Below, one piece after another: positions 9,994 to 21,233 of a DNA stretch of 64,000 nt. Positions within the stretch are counted from its first letter, which is position 1; each line of letters opens with the position of its first letter. The DNA is from Mesoplasma tabanidae. Lineage in GTDB: Bacteria > Bacillota_I > Bacilli_A > Mycoplasmatales > Mycoplasmataceae. The position numbers and the translations under genes are program-made. The notes under the pieces are model-generated. The model had not been told where the DNA came from. It ran no database searches and saw nothing but the letters and a program-made list of their open reading frames with translations. The stretch covers positions 62,001 through 126,000 of the forward strand of contig NZ_CP024969.1 of assembly GCF_002804025.1 (NCBI RefSeq), given 5' to 3'.

Positions 9994-12842
9994 TGGAAAA
10001 TAAAATACTAATTAAAGGTGCTAGAGAAAATAATTTAAAAAATGTTGATTTAGAAATACCAAAAAATAAGTTAGTTGTTTTTACAGGTTTAAGTGGTAGT
10101 GGTAAATCATCATTAGCATTTGCGACAATTTATGCTGAAGGACGAAGAAGATATATAGAATCGCTTTCAGCTTATGCAAGACAATTTTTGGGGGGTAATG
10201 AAAAACCTGATGTTGATTCAATAGAAGGACTAAGCCCTGCGATTTCAATTGACCAAAAAACTACATCTCATAACCCAAGATCAACTGTTGGAACTGTAAC
10301 AGAAATTTATGATTATTTAAGATTATTATACGCAAGAGTTGGTACACCATACTGTGTTAATGGACATGGTCAAATTCATGCTGCAACAATTAAAGAAATA
10401 ATTAATAACATTAAAAATACAACTGATGAAAATGAGCAAGTTTATGTTTTATCACCAGTAGCTAGAGATAAAAAAGGAACACATAAAGATTTATTAACAA
10501 AATTATTAGCTGAAGGTTTTATTAGAGTTTTAATTAATGGTGAAATTAAAATGTTGGAAGAAGAAATATTACTAGATAAAAATCAAAGACATAATATTGA
10601 CATTGTTGTTGATCGTTTAATTTATCACAACGATGATGAAGTTCATTCAAGATTGTTTTCAGCGATTGAGATAGCTTTGCAATACTCAAATAGTTTAGTT
10701 AAAATTAAGTATCCTGAAACTGAAAACAAAGAAGACAATTTATTTTCAAATTCTTATTCATGTAATATTTGCGGATTTAATATACCAGAATTAGAACCAA
10801 GATTATTTTCATTTAATGCGCCTTTAGGAGCTTGCGGTGATTGTGATGGTTTGGGTGTTAGATTAGTGTCTGATCCAGAACTGATTATTCCTGATAAAAC
10901 TTTGTCAATTAATCAAGGAGGAGTTGTATATTTTAAAAATTTCTTAAATACAGACAACCTTGAGTGGCAAAAATTCAAAATTCTTTGCGACTATTATTAT
11001 ATTGATATGAATTTACCAATTGAACAATTAACTGATAAACAAGTTAAAGCAATACTTAGAGGTAGTGCTGAACAAATTGAAATTAAATTATTAAGTAGCA
11101 GTGGAAGAAGATATGATTCATATGATTTTATTGAAGGTGTTGCTGATTTAATACAAAGAAGATACTTTGAAACAAAATCTGAAGAAATCAGAAAATGGTA
11201 TACAAAGTTTATGTCTTCAAGTGTTTGTCAATCATGTGATGGAGCAAGATTAAACCCTACAGCTTTATCAATTAAAATTGCTGATAAAAATATTTTTGAT
11301 TTTACAAAAATGAGTATTCAAGATGAATTAGAATTTATTTTAAATGTTGAGTTAACACAAACACAAGCTCAAATTGCAAATTTAGTTTTAACTGAAATAA
11401 CAAATAGAATTAGTTTCTTAAATGAAGTTGGTTTAGGTTATTTAGACTTAGCAAGAACAGCAACAACATTATCTGGTGGTGAAGCTCAAAGAATTAGACT
11501 GGCTAAACAAATTGGTAGTCAACTTACAGGTATTTTGTATGTGCTTGATGAACCATCAATTGGATTGCATCAAAGAGATAATGATAAATTAATTAAAACT
11601 TTGAAGCATTTACGTGATTTAGGTAATACATTAATTGTTGTTGAGCATGATGAAGACACAATGAAAACAGCTGACTGAATTGTTGATGTTGGTCCTCAAG
11701 CAGGAGAACATGGAGGACAAATTACTTTTAGTGGAACGTATGATGAAATACTAAAATCAGACACAATAACAGGTAGGTATTTATCTGGAAAAGAAACAAT
11801 CCCAGTCCCTAAAAAACGAAGAAGTGGAAATGGCCAAAAAATTGATATTGTAGGTGCTAGAGAAAATAACCTTAAAAATGTTAATGTGTCAATTCCTTTA
11901 AATAAATTTATTGCAATTACTGGAGTTAGTGGTAGTGGTAAGTCTACGTTGTTAGAAGATATTATTTACAAAGGAATAAGAAAAAACCTTTCAAGAGAAA
12001 CTATTGTTACTGGTAAATTTAGTAAAATGAATGGATTAGAAAATATAGATAAAGTTATTTTCATTTCTCAAGAACCTATTGGTAAAACACCAAGATCAAA
12101 TCCAGCAACTTATACTGGAGTTTTCGATGATATTAGGGACTTATTTACAAACTTACCAGAAGCTAAAATTAGAGGTTATAAAAAAGGTAGATTCTCATTT
12201 AATGTACCTGGTGGTAGATGTGAACACTGTTATGGAGATGGTGTTATAACTATTTCAATGCAATTTATGCCAAGTGTTGAAGTTGTTTGTGAAATTTGTG
12301 AAGGTAAAAGATATAATGATGAAACTTTACAAGTTAAGTTTAAAGAAAAAACAATTGCTGATGTTTTAAATATGACTGTTGAAACAGCAGCTACTTTCTT
12401 TGAAAATATACCTAGTATTAAAGATAAACTAGACACTATTTTAGAAGTTGGTTTAGGTTATATTAGACTAGGACAATCAGCAACAACATTATCTGGTGGT
12501 GAAGCTCAAAGGATTAAACTATCAACTTACTTATTAAAAAAACAAACAGGAAAAACAATGTTCTTATTAGACGAACCAACAACTGGTCTACACATTGATG
12601 ATGTAAAAAGGTTAGTTCATGTTTTAAATAAACTAGTAGATTTGGGAAATACAGTTGTAGCAATTGAACATAATTTAGATTTTATTAAAGTTGCTGATCA
12701 TGTTATTGATTTAGGACCAGAAGGTGGAATTGGTGGTGGTCTAATTGTGGCTGCTGGGACACCTGAGCAAGTTGCTGACACAAAAGGATCATACACAGGT
12801 GCTTATTTAAAGGAATATTTATATAATGATTTCAGTAGATAA
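9993..12842 (+). CDS. uvrA: Excinuclease ABC subunit A
   Basis: A 949-residue DNA damage sensor with two ABC ATPase modules interrupted by zinc modules. Walker [10 protein letters not shown] (about residue 32) and GVSGSGKST (about 644); signatures [12 protein letters not shown] and [12 protein letters not shown]; Walker [13 protein letters not shown] and [11 protein letters not shown]. Zinc ligands are CNICG...CGDCDG and CEHCYGDG...CEICEGK. The TGA at 11676-11678 is Trp. It starts within the uvrB stop codon and its last 17 bases overlap the start of folC, so uvrB-uvrA-folC form one tightly packed transcript. Confidence 0.97.
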
Positions 12843-13932
12843 ATTTTTGATACCTATACAACAAAGATTTCAAAATGAATATAATTTAGATAAAGTTTTA
12901 AAAGCATTAAACAATATTGAAAAAAACATACCAGTCATTAATGTGGTTGGGACAAATGGCAAAGGAAGTACTTCTTTCTTTTTGTCTAATGGATTAAAAA
13001 CAAAATATGAAAAAGTTGGTTTGTTTATTTCTCCAGCATTCTTATATCACAATGAAAGAATTCAAATTAATAATGAACCAATTAGTGATGAAGATTTAAA
13101 AAAATATATTTTAAAAGCAAATAATTTTATAAAAAAATATAATCTTACTTTTTTTGAAATATGAACTTTAATAGCAATTATGTATTTTAATGATAGAAAT
13201 GTTGATATTGCTGTTATTGAAGCTGGTATAGGTGGAATCAAAGATTCAACAAATTTATTCTCTAATCAGATAGCAACAATACTAACTTCAGTTTCATTTG
13301 ATCATACTGAAATATTAGGTAATAATATTGCAGATATTATTTATCAAAAAGTTAATATAGCAAAAGATAATACTTTTTTGTTTGTTAGTGCTGATAATGA
13401 AAAGTACAAATCAATTATTAAAGATTCAATAATGAATAATGTAAAAATTATTTATTCAGAGAAGTATGAAAATGCTAAAATAGAATATCAAAAAGGAAAT
13501 AAAGGAGTTGTTAAAACAGTTCTTGAATATCTAGGTGTTGAAGATTTTTCATGTCTAGAATTAAATACACTAAAGGGTAGATTTACTGAACTAGAATATA
13601 ATAATAAAAAAATAATTATTGATGGAGCTCATAATGTTGATGGGATAAGAGCACTTATTTCAAGCATAGAAAACAAAGAAAATTGAACAATTTTATATGG
13701 TGCAATTGAGGGCAAAGAACATAATAAAATATTAGAGTTATTAGATGAAAATTTTGAGAATGTAAACATAACAACTTTTGATTTTCATAAAGCATGAGAT
13801 ACAAGTTTGATTAAACATTCAAATAAAGTAAAAGAATGAAAAGAGTTTATAGAACTTTCGGATAAAAATTTAATAATCTGTGGTAGTTTATATTTTGTAC
13901 CTTTAGTGTACAAATATTTAATAAAAAAATAA
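12826..13932 (+). CDS. folC: Folylpolyglutamate synthase (FolC)
   Basis: 368 residues. FolC adds glutamates to reduced folates and so traps them in the cell. The Mur-ligase fold is shown by the P-loop [10 protein letters not shown] (about 41-50), [25 protein letters not shown] and the C-terminal IDGAHNVDG. Several TGA codons read as Trp. The gene overlaps the uvrA 3' end and is followed 15 bp later by an ECF-type S component, which supports folate salvage. Organisms of this group lack most of folate synthesis, so this enzyme probably acts only as the polyglutamylating form, not as dihydrofolate synthase (inference). Confidence 0.92.
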
Positions 13933-13947
13933 AAAGGGAGTGATAGC

Positions 13948-14622
13948 ATGCTTTTTTGGGTAACTAACATAATTGCAATATTGCTAATCTTATCTTTATT
14001 TTTCATAGGTATGTTTATCGATAAAATGCATGCTAAAAAATTCACAGTTAAAAATATAACTTTATTAGGATTAATAGTTTCACTAAGTATAATACTAACT
14101 AATGTAATCGGGTACTCAATGGTTTTTGGTTTTAGAATCATGATAGGTAATTTTATGATTTTCTTTGCAGGAATGGTTTTTGGTCCACTAGGTGGAATAA
14201 TGGCTGGATTTTGTTCTGACTTAGTTGGATCGATGATTAATATTACAGGAACATTTCATTTTGGGTTTATGTTGTCTAAAATATTTATAGGTTTTTGTGG
14301 AGCACTAGTTTTTATATTTAAAAAAAATAATTTTTGATTTATAAAAATGATTTTTTTCTTAATTTTTAGCTTGACTATTACTAGTTTTTTAATAACTCCA
14401 ATTTGCTTAGTTGCTAGTGGACTAGGAAGCTTAGCAACAATTAATTACATTAAAAAAATTATTATTTTGCCTATCGAGTTGTTAATTTTTATACCAAGCT
14501 TATATGCTTGTTTAAAAATATCAAGTTTATTATTGAAAAGTGAAATACAACAACCATCTAGACCGTGATTTTTAAGACATGGTCAATTAAAATTTAAAAT
14601 ATCAAAAAGTGCAAAAAAATAA
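13948..14622 (+). CDS. folT: ECF transporter S component, probably folate (FolT)
   Basis: 224 residues with about six hydrophobic segments, the size and layout of an energy-coupling-factor substrate-binding subunit. The MVFGPLGGIMAGFCSDLVG segment resembles the FolT/PnuX-like S-component region where substrate contacts lie, and the C-terminal RPWFLRHGQ tail is short and basic. Placement directly behind folC makes folate the likely substrate; this is context-based. The EcfA/EcfT energising module is not in this window. Two TGA-Trp codons (14335, 14566) are bridged. The stop codon sits in the loop of the terminator hairpin. Confidence 0.75.
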
Positions 14623-14636
14623 TTTGCACTTTTTAT
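14604..14636 (+). terminator. Terminator of the uvrB-uvrA-folC-folT run
   Basis: AAAAAGTGCAAA - aaaataa - TTTGCACTTTTT, a 12-bp stem rich in A-T with the T-run forming the 3' arm. The folT stop codon (14620-14622) is in the loop. Confidence 0.85.
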
Positions 14637-14710
14637 ATATTATTCTTACTATTCTTTTTTTAACTAACAATTATAGTAAAATTATAATAATAAAATAAGG
14701 AGTTAAAATA

Positions 14711-15643
14711 ATGAGTAAATTAACCATAAAAGAACTTGTTAATAAATTTGATTTTGAAATTATTTCTGGTGCTGATCACATCAATAGCGAAATAACTGTT
14801 TATGGTTTAAATCGTGCAGGTTTAGAGTTAACAGGATATTTTAATGAAAAGGAAGATAAAAAGCATAAACGTGCTATTTTAATGTCTTCAAAGGAAAACA
14901 ATTATATGTCGCAATTCTCAGATAGCGAAGCTAGTGATAAGTATAAAAGCTTAATTAAAATGGGTTCACCAGCTATAATAATTACACAAAAATTTACTGA
15001 TGAAAGATTATCAAAAGTGGCAAAAGAATTAGATTTTCCATTGTTAAAAATTAATTACCCTTCAACAAGTGAATTAACTCAAAAAATATTGGATATTTAT
15101 GATTTATATTTTGCTCCAACAATTGAAGTTCATTCTACATTAATGAATATTTATGGTAAAGGTGTACTTATTTTTGGACAATCAGGAATTGGTAAATCAG
15201 AGGTATCTTTAGAGTTAATGAAAAAGAACCACTTATTTGTTGGTGATGATAGAATTGTTATTTCAAACAGAAATAGCGAATTATTTGGTAAGTCACATGC
15301 GCTTTTACAAAATTTAATTGAAGTAAGAGGAATTGGAATTATTGATATTTCCAAAGTACAAGGTCAACAATTAATTATGCCCGAAACAAAAATACATATG
15401 GGTATTGAATTATTTAAATTCCAAGAAGGTGGGATAGATAATACTGATAGATTAGGAAATGAATGAACTCAAAAAGATTTTTTAGGTTTAAAAATTCCGT
15501 ACTTAAGAGTCCCAGTTAGTGCTGGTCGAAACTTGGCTAATATTATTGAAGCAGCAGTTGGGCAATTAAAAGTTAATGAAAGTTCAGATGCACAAGATAT
15601 TATTGAATTATTAGCAAAAAGAAATAGTGAATTAGCAGAATAG
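14711..15643 (+). CDS. hprK: HPr kinase/phosphorylase
   Basis: 310 residues. HprK phosphorylates HPr on Ser46 and reverses it, linking sugar phosphotransfer to carbon state. The C-terminal catalytic half has the P-loop FGQSGIGKSE (about 154-163), the capping motif FVGDDRIVI, and the HprK signature LIEVRGIGIIDI (about 205-216). The N-terminal half is the usual less conserved lobe. TGA at 15463-15465 is Trp. It leads the hprK-lgt-trxB-lgt cluster; the next ATG is only 7 bases past the stop. Confidence 0.95.
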
Positions 15644-15650
15644 AGGAAAC

Positions 15651-17249
15651 ATGTGAAATCAATACCAAGATTTTTATAAATGAATAAATCATTCAAATAA
15701 AACACCTGAAGACATGCGTCTTCTTTTTGGTCTTGTTCCGGCTTATCCTGTATTTATGTTTTTAGGAATATGTTTAGTCATATTAGTAACAGTAATTCAA
15801 ATGAATAAAAGAAAAATTCCTTTGAGAGAATTGGAAATAGGAATTGTTATTATAGTGCCTATTGGAATAATCGGTGGTACTTTTTTTGGGAAAATATTTT
15901 TAAATAATTATCAAAGTTGAACAAACTTTTATAAAGTATTTTTCTTTTGACAACCAGGTATGTCCTTTTTTGGCGCACTAGCATTAGGATCAGCGGCAGG
16001 ATTTGGTTGGTTTTATAAAAGAAGTAAAACAACTCAAATTTCAATGTGAGTATACTTAGATTTGATATTGGTTAATATACTTTTAGGTCATGCATTAGGT
16101 AGATGAGGAAATTTGTACAATCAAGAAATATTAGGTAATCCTGTTAGTTATGAAAGCATTTCATGAATGCCTAGTTTTATTAGAAATAGATTATTTTATT
16201 TTCCACCGTTAATCAACTTTACAAATGTTTTAGACGGAAAAAGTTTGTATTCTGACCCAACTTGATGAGTAAGAATTTTTGATTCTAATGGTGTGTTAAA
16301 TACAGCTTATACAGATAATTTTAACTACAATGGACAGTCATTAACTGATATTATGAATAGTCAAATACAATATAGATCTCCATTATTTTTAATTGAAGGA
16401 TTAGGTAATATTGTTTTATGATTGTTAATAACATTTGGTGTTAGAAATATTAACAGATATGCAAACAAAAAAAATAATCCTTGAGTAATTACACCAGAAG
16501 CTTATCCTTGCTTATGAAATTCAAAATTTAAATCAATTTCTGAAAGTCAATTAAAAGATTGATACACATTAGCACCGGTTAAATATAAAAGAGTTAAAAT
16601 AGTAAATGAAACTGGTGAAACTTTTGAACTGACAATGAGTTTAAAGAGTGTTTGAAATAAAGCTTATTATTGAGTTGAACCTGACTATGAAGCTAACAAA
16701 AAAATGTATACTCAAATTGAAGAATGGAAAAACGATTTGTACACCGCAACTTTAAAATATCAAAATGATAAAAAACAGTTAAAAATAAAATTAGAAAAAA
16801 TGAAATCTGAATTTAATAAAAAATACAAGTTTACAAAGCAAAACTTACAAAAACAATTAATTATTGAATATAAAAATAATGTGGCCTTAGAAAAACAAAG
16901 AGTTAAAGAAAAACAAATCGAGTTTAATAATAAATTTACATTTGGTCAAAGACATTTAGGTATTAATCCATATGGAAGAGAACTTGAAAAAGCCAATAAT
17001 CCTAATGGATTTATAGTACCAAGATCTGGTGTATCTGCTGGTTGTTATATACTAGGTTATGGTATACTTAGAACAATATTAGAAACTCAAAGACAAGCAA
17101 CAGAATATATGATTCCTAATCATGCTATTGCAAACTTTATAGTCTTAAGTTTAATAATATTTACAGGAATTTTTATAATTGTTATGGTGCAATTTATAGT
17201 TCCATATAAATGAAGGGAAATTGGGTGGTTGTATGAAAAAACATACTAA
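15651..17249 (+). CDS. lgt: Lgt-family prolipoprotein diacylglyceryl transferase, divergent copy 1
   Basis: 532 residues, far longer than the usual 260-300. The membrane part has the Lgt signature GHALGRWGNLYNQEILG (about 147-163) and a late YGILRTILETQR block. The segment that normally reads GMSFHGG is GMSFFGA (103-109), so the essential histidine is Phe107; the family 'LYE' is LIE. Inserted before the last membrane helices is a 150-residue Lys/Glu-rich soluble stretch (about 350-440) that looks like a coiled coil. About fifteen TGA-Trp codons are bridged. It overlaps trxB by 17 bases. It could be a non-catalytic or altered paralogue of the second Lgt at 18197. Confidence 0.85.
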
Positions 17250-18168
17250 TGAAAACTTAAAAGATATTTTAATTATTGGTGGAGGCCCTGCTGGATTAAC
17301 TGCTGGAGTTTATGCAGCAAGAGCTGGAATGAAAACTATGATTTTAGAAAAAGAAGCACCTGGTGGAAAAATGGTTAAAACTGATACAATTGAGAATTAT
17401 CCTGGTTTTGATAGCATTAAAGGCCCAGACTTAGCTTTAAAAATGTATATGCAAGTAATTAACCTTGGTGCTGAATTTGTCTATGATGAAGTTATTGAAA
17501 TTGTAAAACACAAAGAAACTTTTATAGTAACTACCAGAAATGGTCAAACAATTGAATCTTTAAGTGTAATTGTAGCAACAGGAACATTAGAAAATAAATT
17601 AGGTATACCTGGTGAAGATCAACTATATGGAAAAGGTGTTAGTTATTGTGCAGTTTGTGATGGTGCTTTCCATAAAGGAAATCCAGTTGCAATTGTAGGT
17701 GGTGGTTATTCAGCAGTTGAAGAAGGAATTTATTTAAGTAAGTTTGTAAGCAAGTTATATGTTGTTGTAAGAAAAGACCACTTTAGAGTAGACGCAGTTA
17801 CTTTATCTAAATTAGAACAACTTGATAATGTTGAATTTGTAATGAATTCTATAGTAAAAAAAGTAAATGGAACTGATAAAGTAGAATCAGTTGAAATTGA
17901 AAATCTTGTTTCAAAAGAAATCAAAACAGTGCCTGTAACGGGTTTATTCCCTTATATAGGAGCAACACCAGTAACTCAATTCTTAGAAAATCTTAATTTA
18001 AATAAAAGCGAAGGTTATTTAAAAGGTGATGCTAAATTGAAATCAAATATTAAGGGTTTATTTATTGCTGGAGATGTTAGAGAAGTGCCATTAAGACAAA
18101 TTGCTATTGCTGCAGGAGATGGAGCATTAGCAGGTCAAATGGCTGTTAACTATGTACAAGAATTATAA
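17233..18168 (+). CDS. trxB: Thioredoxin reductase
   Basis: 311 residues; a flavoprotein that passes electrons from NAD(P)H to thioredoxin. FAD site GGGPAGLTAGVYAARAG (about 15-31), redox-active CAVCDG (about 140-145), second dinucleotide site GGGYSAVEEGIYLS and GLFIAGDVREVPLRQ at the C-terminus. The start is ATG 17233 with GGGTGG upstream rather than the TTG at 17221. The NADPH-phosphate loop is VVVRKDHFR where the family has HRRxxxR. It is flanked on both sides by Lgt paralogues and overlaps the first. Confidence 0.94.
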   Translation: MKKHTNENLKDILIIGGGPAGLTAGVYAARAGMKTMILEKEAPGGKMVKTDTIENYPGFDSIKGPDLALKMYMQVINLGAEFVYDEVIEIVKHKETFIVTTRNGQTIESLSVIVATGTLENKLGIPGEDQLYGKGVSYCAVCDGAFHKGNPVAIVGGGYSAVEEGIYLSKFVSKLYVVVRKDHFRVDAVTLSKLEQLDNVEFVMNSIVKKVNGTDKVESVEIENLVSKEIKTVPVTGLFPYIGATPVTQFLENLNLNKSEGYLKGDAKLKSNIKGLFIAGDVREVPLRQIAIAAGDGALAGQMAVNYVQEL

Positions 18169-18196
18169 TTTAATTTAAAAGAAAGGTAAGAACTAT

Positions 18197-19600
18197 ATGA
18201 AACTAAAAGAATTTAAAATTAATAAAATTCACTTTAATTTTAAACATGATAAATTAAAATGAATTTCAATAGGATTATGGGCATCGCTTTTTATTGTTGT
18301 TATAGTTCTTTTTTCAGTTTTCTGAGCTACCAAAAATGTTAATTGAACTCAAGGAGATAGTTTTTCTGAGCCGATACATTGAGGCGGAATTGATTCATCA
18401 TATGGAGGAATAGCAATATATCCAATGGCTATGACGCTTGGTATGATTGTAGCGATATTATTTACCTTGTATAAATTTTGAAAAAAAAATTTAAATGTAA
18501 CTGAACTTTCTATAGGTATAGCAATTTGTATACCTATTTCACTTATGGGAGCAAGTTTTTTTGGTAAATTAAATGCCGATGCACCAGGAGTTAATGCTAA
18601 TGGTGTTGGTTTTTGAGGACTTTTTGCTTTTTGAAATGCAGGCATGGCAATTCATGGTGGTGTGTATGGTGGATTGCTAGCTGGAGTTATTCTTTTTTAT
18701 TTTGTTGGTAAAAGATCAAAAACATCTATGTTAGTTTATGCTGATGCTATAGTGCCAAACATTCTTTTAGGACAAGCAATCGGTAGATGAGGAAATTTCT
18801 TTAATCATGAAGTTATGGGTGCACCAGTTGGTGTAGTTGCTTATGCGGATGCTCCTGATAAGTGAGGAACAATAAATGATGTTAATTGAGGTGCAGTTCA
18901 ATCTCATTATAAATTTTTACCAAATTGAATTTCTAGAAATTTAATGGTTGAAGCAAAAACCGATGGTTTTCTTTCTAATGGGGTTCATTTTGAAAAAGGC
19001 GATTTAGTTCAACTATCACCAATTTTTCTTTACGAATCTTTAAGTTTGCTAGCAGCTTGAGTAATAATAACTTTCATTATTCCTAATATAACTAAATGAA
19101 TAAGCAAAAAACCTTGAAAAGTTGAGACAAATAAATATAACTACAGTCTATCATTTTCTATTAAACAATGATTCATGCCTTGAAAAAAATCAACTGATGA
19201 AATTCAATCAGCAAGAGATATTTGAAATTTAGCATATTTTAGAAACATTGATGAAGATGCAAAACAAGAATATTTAAAAAGCTTAGAATTTAATAGAAGT
19301 AAATACTTAAAGCCAAAAGAAATTAATAAAGCAAATAAATTAAATGATTTTATATCAACAAAAGCTGGAGTTGAATGTTTTGCTTATTTCTTTGCTTGAA
19401 ATTTTGTAAGATTTTTCTTAGAACTGAGTCGACCTGATGATCATTTATTTGTTATGTATGATAAACCTCTATCATTATCTTTAATATTAATATCAGCTTT
19501 TATAGGTCTAATAGGAATGATTGCATCGCAATATTGATTACCAATTTTATTTAGAAAAAATGGTTATTTATACGAAAAAGAATATTTTTCATTAAATTAA
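18197..19600 (+). CDS. lgt: Prolipoprotein diacylglyceryl transferase, copy 2
   Basis: 467 residues. Lgt moves diacylglycerol from phosphatidylglycerol onto the lipobox cysteine of exported prolipoproteins. The catalytic histidine motif is kept (MAIHGGVYGG, H153), with GQAIGRWGNFFNHEVMG, SPIFLYESL and the C-terminal FVRFFLELSRPDD. This is the copy expected to be active. It has an N-terminal cytosolic stretch and a roughly 120-residue insertion before the last helices. At least twenty TGA codons read as Trp. GAAAGG lies upstream of the ATG. Its substrates in this window would include the lipoproteins at 41253 and 56627. Confidence 0.92.
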
Positions 19601-19622
19601 TTATTAAGGAGGGAGTGAAATT

Positions 19623-20576
19623 ATGTCGTTTGCATTAACAGTTAAAGAAGAAGTAATTTCACATATTTTTGATGATGACCTAGGAAAAGCTTTTTTATCA
19701 GGTTTTATTAAATATAACGGAGATTTTATTTGAGGTTCAGGGAGCGAAAAATTAAAATTAACATCAATTAGCAATAAGATAGCTAGAAGTATTTTTGGTC
19801 TTTGTAAAAAAATGTTTGATGGGCATATTGAAATTTCAGTTTCTCAAACACAAACTTTAAAACAAAATAAAACATTTCAAATAACATTAATAGGTAAAAT
19901 ATCTGAATTTTTAAAATCTTTAAATATTTGGGATCTAAATGATATTAAAATTATTGAGTTTAAACCTTTAAAACAACAAAAGAATAAGGAAGAATTAACA
20001 AAGTTAAAGCGTGCTTATATGGCAGGTGTATTTGTTGCAGTTGGATCCGTTAATTCTCCTGAAACCACTAATTATCATCTTGAATTACAATTTAAAGAAG
20101 AAGAGTCAAGTTTGTATATTATAGAATTAATGAATAAGTATGGCTTTGATTTTAAAACATTAAAAAGAAATGAAAAGTTATTTATTTGCTATATAAAAAA
20201 AGCAATTATGGTTTCAGATTTTTTAAAGTTTATTGATGCGTATCAAGCTGTTATGAACTTTGAAAATGAAAGAATTATGAGAGACGTTTCTAATAATGTA
20301 AATAGAGTAAACAACATTGATATTTCTAATGAAAAGAAGACGTTATCAGCGGGTTTGAAACAAATTGATCAAATAAGTAAAATTCAAGCCAATTTAGCAA
20401 CTAAACGACTTTCTGAAAAAGCAGCATACCTTTGTGATCTTAGAATTCAAAATCCAAATGCATCCTACGCTGAGCTTACAGAATTAATGAATGAAAATGG
20501 ATATGAAATAACAAAATCAGGAGTAAGTAACTTATTTAAGATAATCGAAAAATTAAGTTTAGAATTTAAAAATTAG
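19623..20576 (+). CDS. whiA: DNA-binding protein WhiA
   Basis: 317 residues. WhiA combines a LAGLIDADG-like N-terminal fold with a C-terminal helix-turn-helix; in Firmicutes it affects cell division and chromosome segregation and in Streptomyces sporulation. Visible are the N-terminal SFALTVKEEVISHIF, the central RAYMAGVFVAVGSVNSPETTNYHLEL and the C-terminal RIQNPNASYAELTELMN...ITKSGVSNLF helix-turn-helix. A strong AGGAGGGAG site precedes the ATG, and one TGA-Trp (about 19731) links the N-terminus to the rest. Confidence 0.93.
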
Positions 20577-20634
20577 TATTGGACAAAACTGCTTTTTTAA
20601 TGTTTAATTAAGATAGGAAAAAGGCGGAAGGAAA

Positions 20635-20871
20635 ATGAAAAAATATGAAAGCGAAAATGAGCTTCTTTTGATAGTGGCATTAAATTTAAAAAAAATTAGA
20701 CTAAGAAAAAAACTAAGTCAAGAAGAGCTTGGATTTAGATGTGGTATTTCAAAAAATTATATTTCTGATTTTGAAAGAGGTCAAAGGAATATCACAATTA
20801 AAGTTTTTCAAAAAATAGTTGAAGGATTAGAAATTGAACCAGAAGAACTATTAAAAACCCACTCTAAATAG
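20635..20871 (+). CDS. Small XRE-family helix-turn-helix regulator
   Basis: 78 residues made almost entirely of a Cro/CI-type DNA-binding domain: LKKIRLRKKLSQEELGFRCG and ISKNYISDFERGQRNIT are the two recognition helices region. There is no sensor domain. It sits 58 bp after whiA and ends in its own terminator, with the stop codon in the hairpin. Its targets cannot be told from the sequence. Confidence 0.85.
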   Translation: MKKYESENELLLIVALNLKKIRLRKKLSQEELGFRCGISKNYISDFERGQRNITIKVFQKIVEGLEIEPEELLKTHSK

Positions 20872-20881
20872 TGGGTTTTAT
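20854..20881 (+). terminator. Terminator of the XRE regulator gene
   Basis: AAAACCCACT - ctaaat - AGTGGGTTTT, a 10-bp perfect stem. The gene's TAG stop (20869-20871) spans the loop and the 3' arm. Confidence 0.85.
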
Positions 20882-20942
20882 AGTATTGGAATATAAAATG
20901 TAGTATTATTAAATATAATAAAAACAAAAAGGAGATTAATTC

Positions 20943-21209
20943 ATGAGTTCAACAACAGCACAAATAATTATTTTAGTAATAGAAATTGTAGCTATGATTG
21001 CTTCAATCATTATGATTCTAATTGGTATATTTCAAAATAAAAATTCTCAAAGTGGTTTAAGTGCATTAAATGGTGGGAACGATGAATTATTCTCAAACTC
21101 AAAAGAACGTGGATTGGACAAAACATTATCAACATGAATGATGTCACTAGGGATTATATTTTTTGTAGTTGCATTAGCTGCGTGTATATTAACAAACATT
21201 TATCTTTAA
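20943..21209 (+). CDS. secG: Preprotein translocase subunit SecG
   Basis: 88 residues with two membrane helices (about 8-28 and 66-86) joined by the SecG loop GLSALNGGNDELFSNSKERGLDK. SecG supports the SecYE channel. TGA at 21135-21137 is Trp. AAAGGAGATT precedes the ATG. It is the first gene after the XRE terminator and precedes the large permease gene by 24 bp. Confidence 0.9.
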
Positions 21210-21233
21210 TAAATATTTTTAGAAGGAGTCAAA

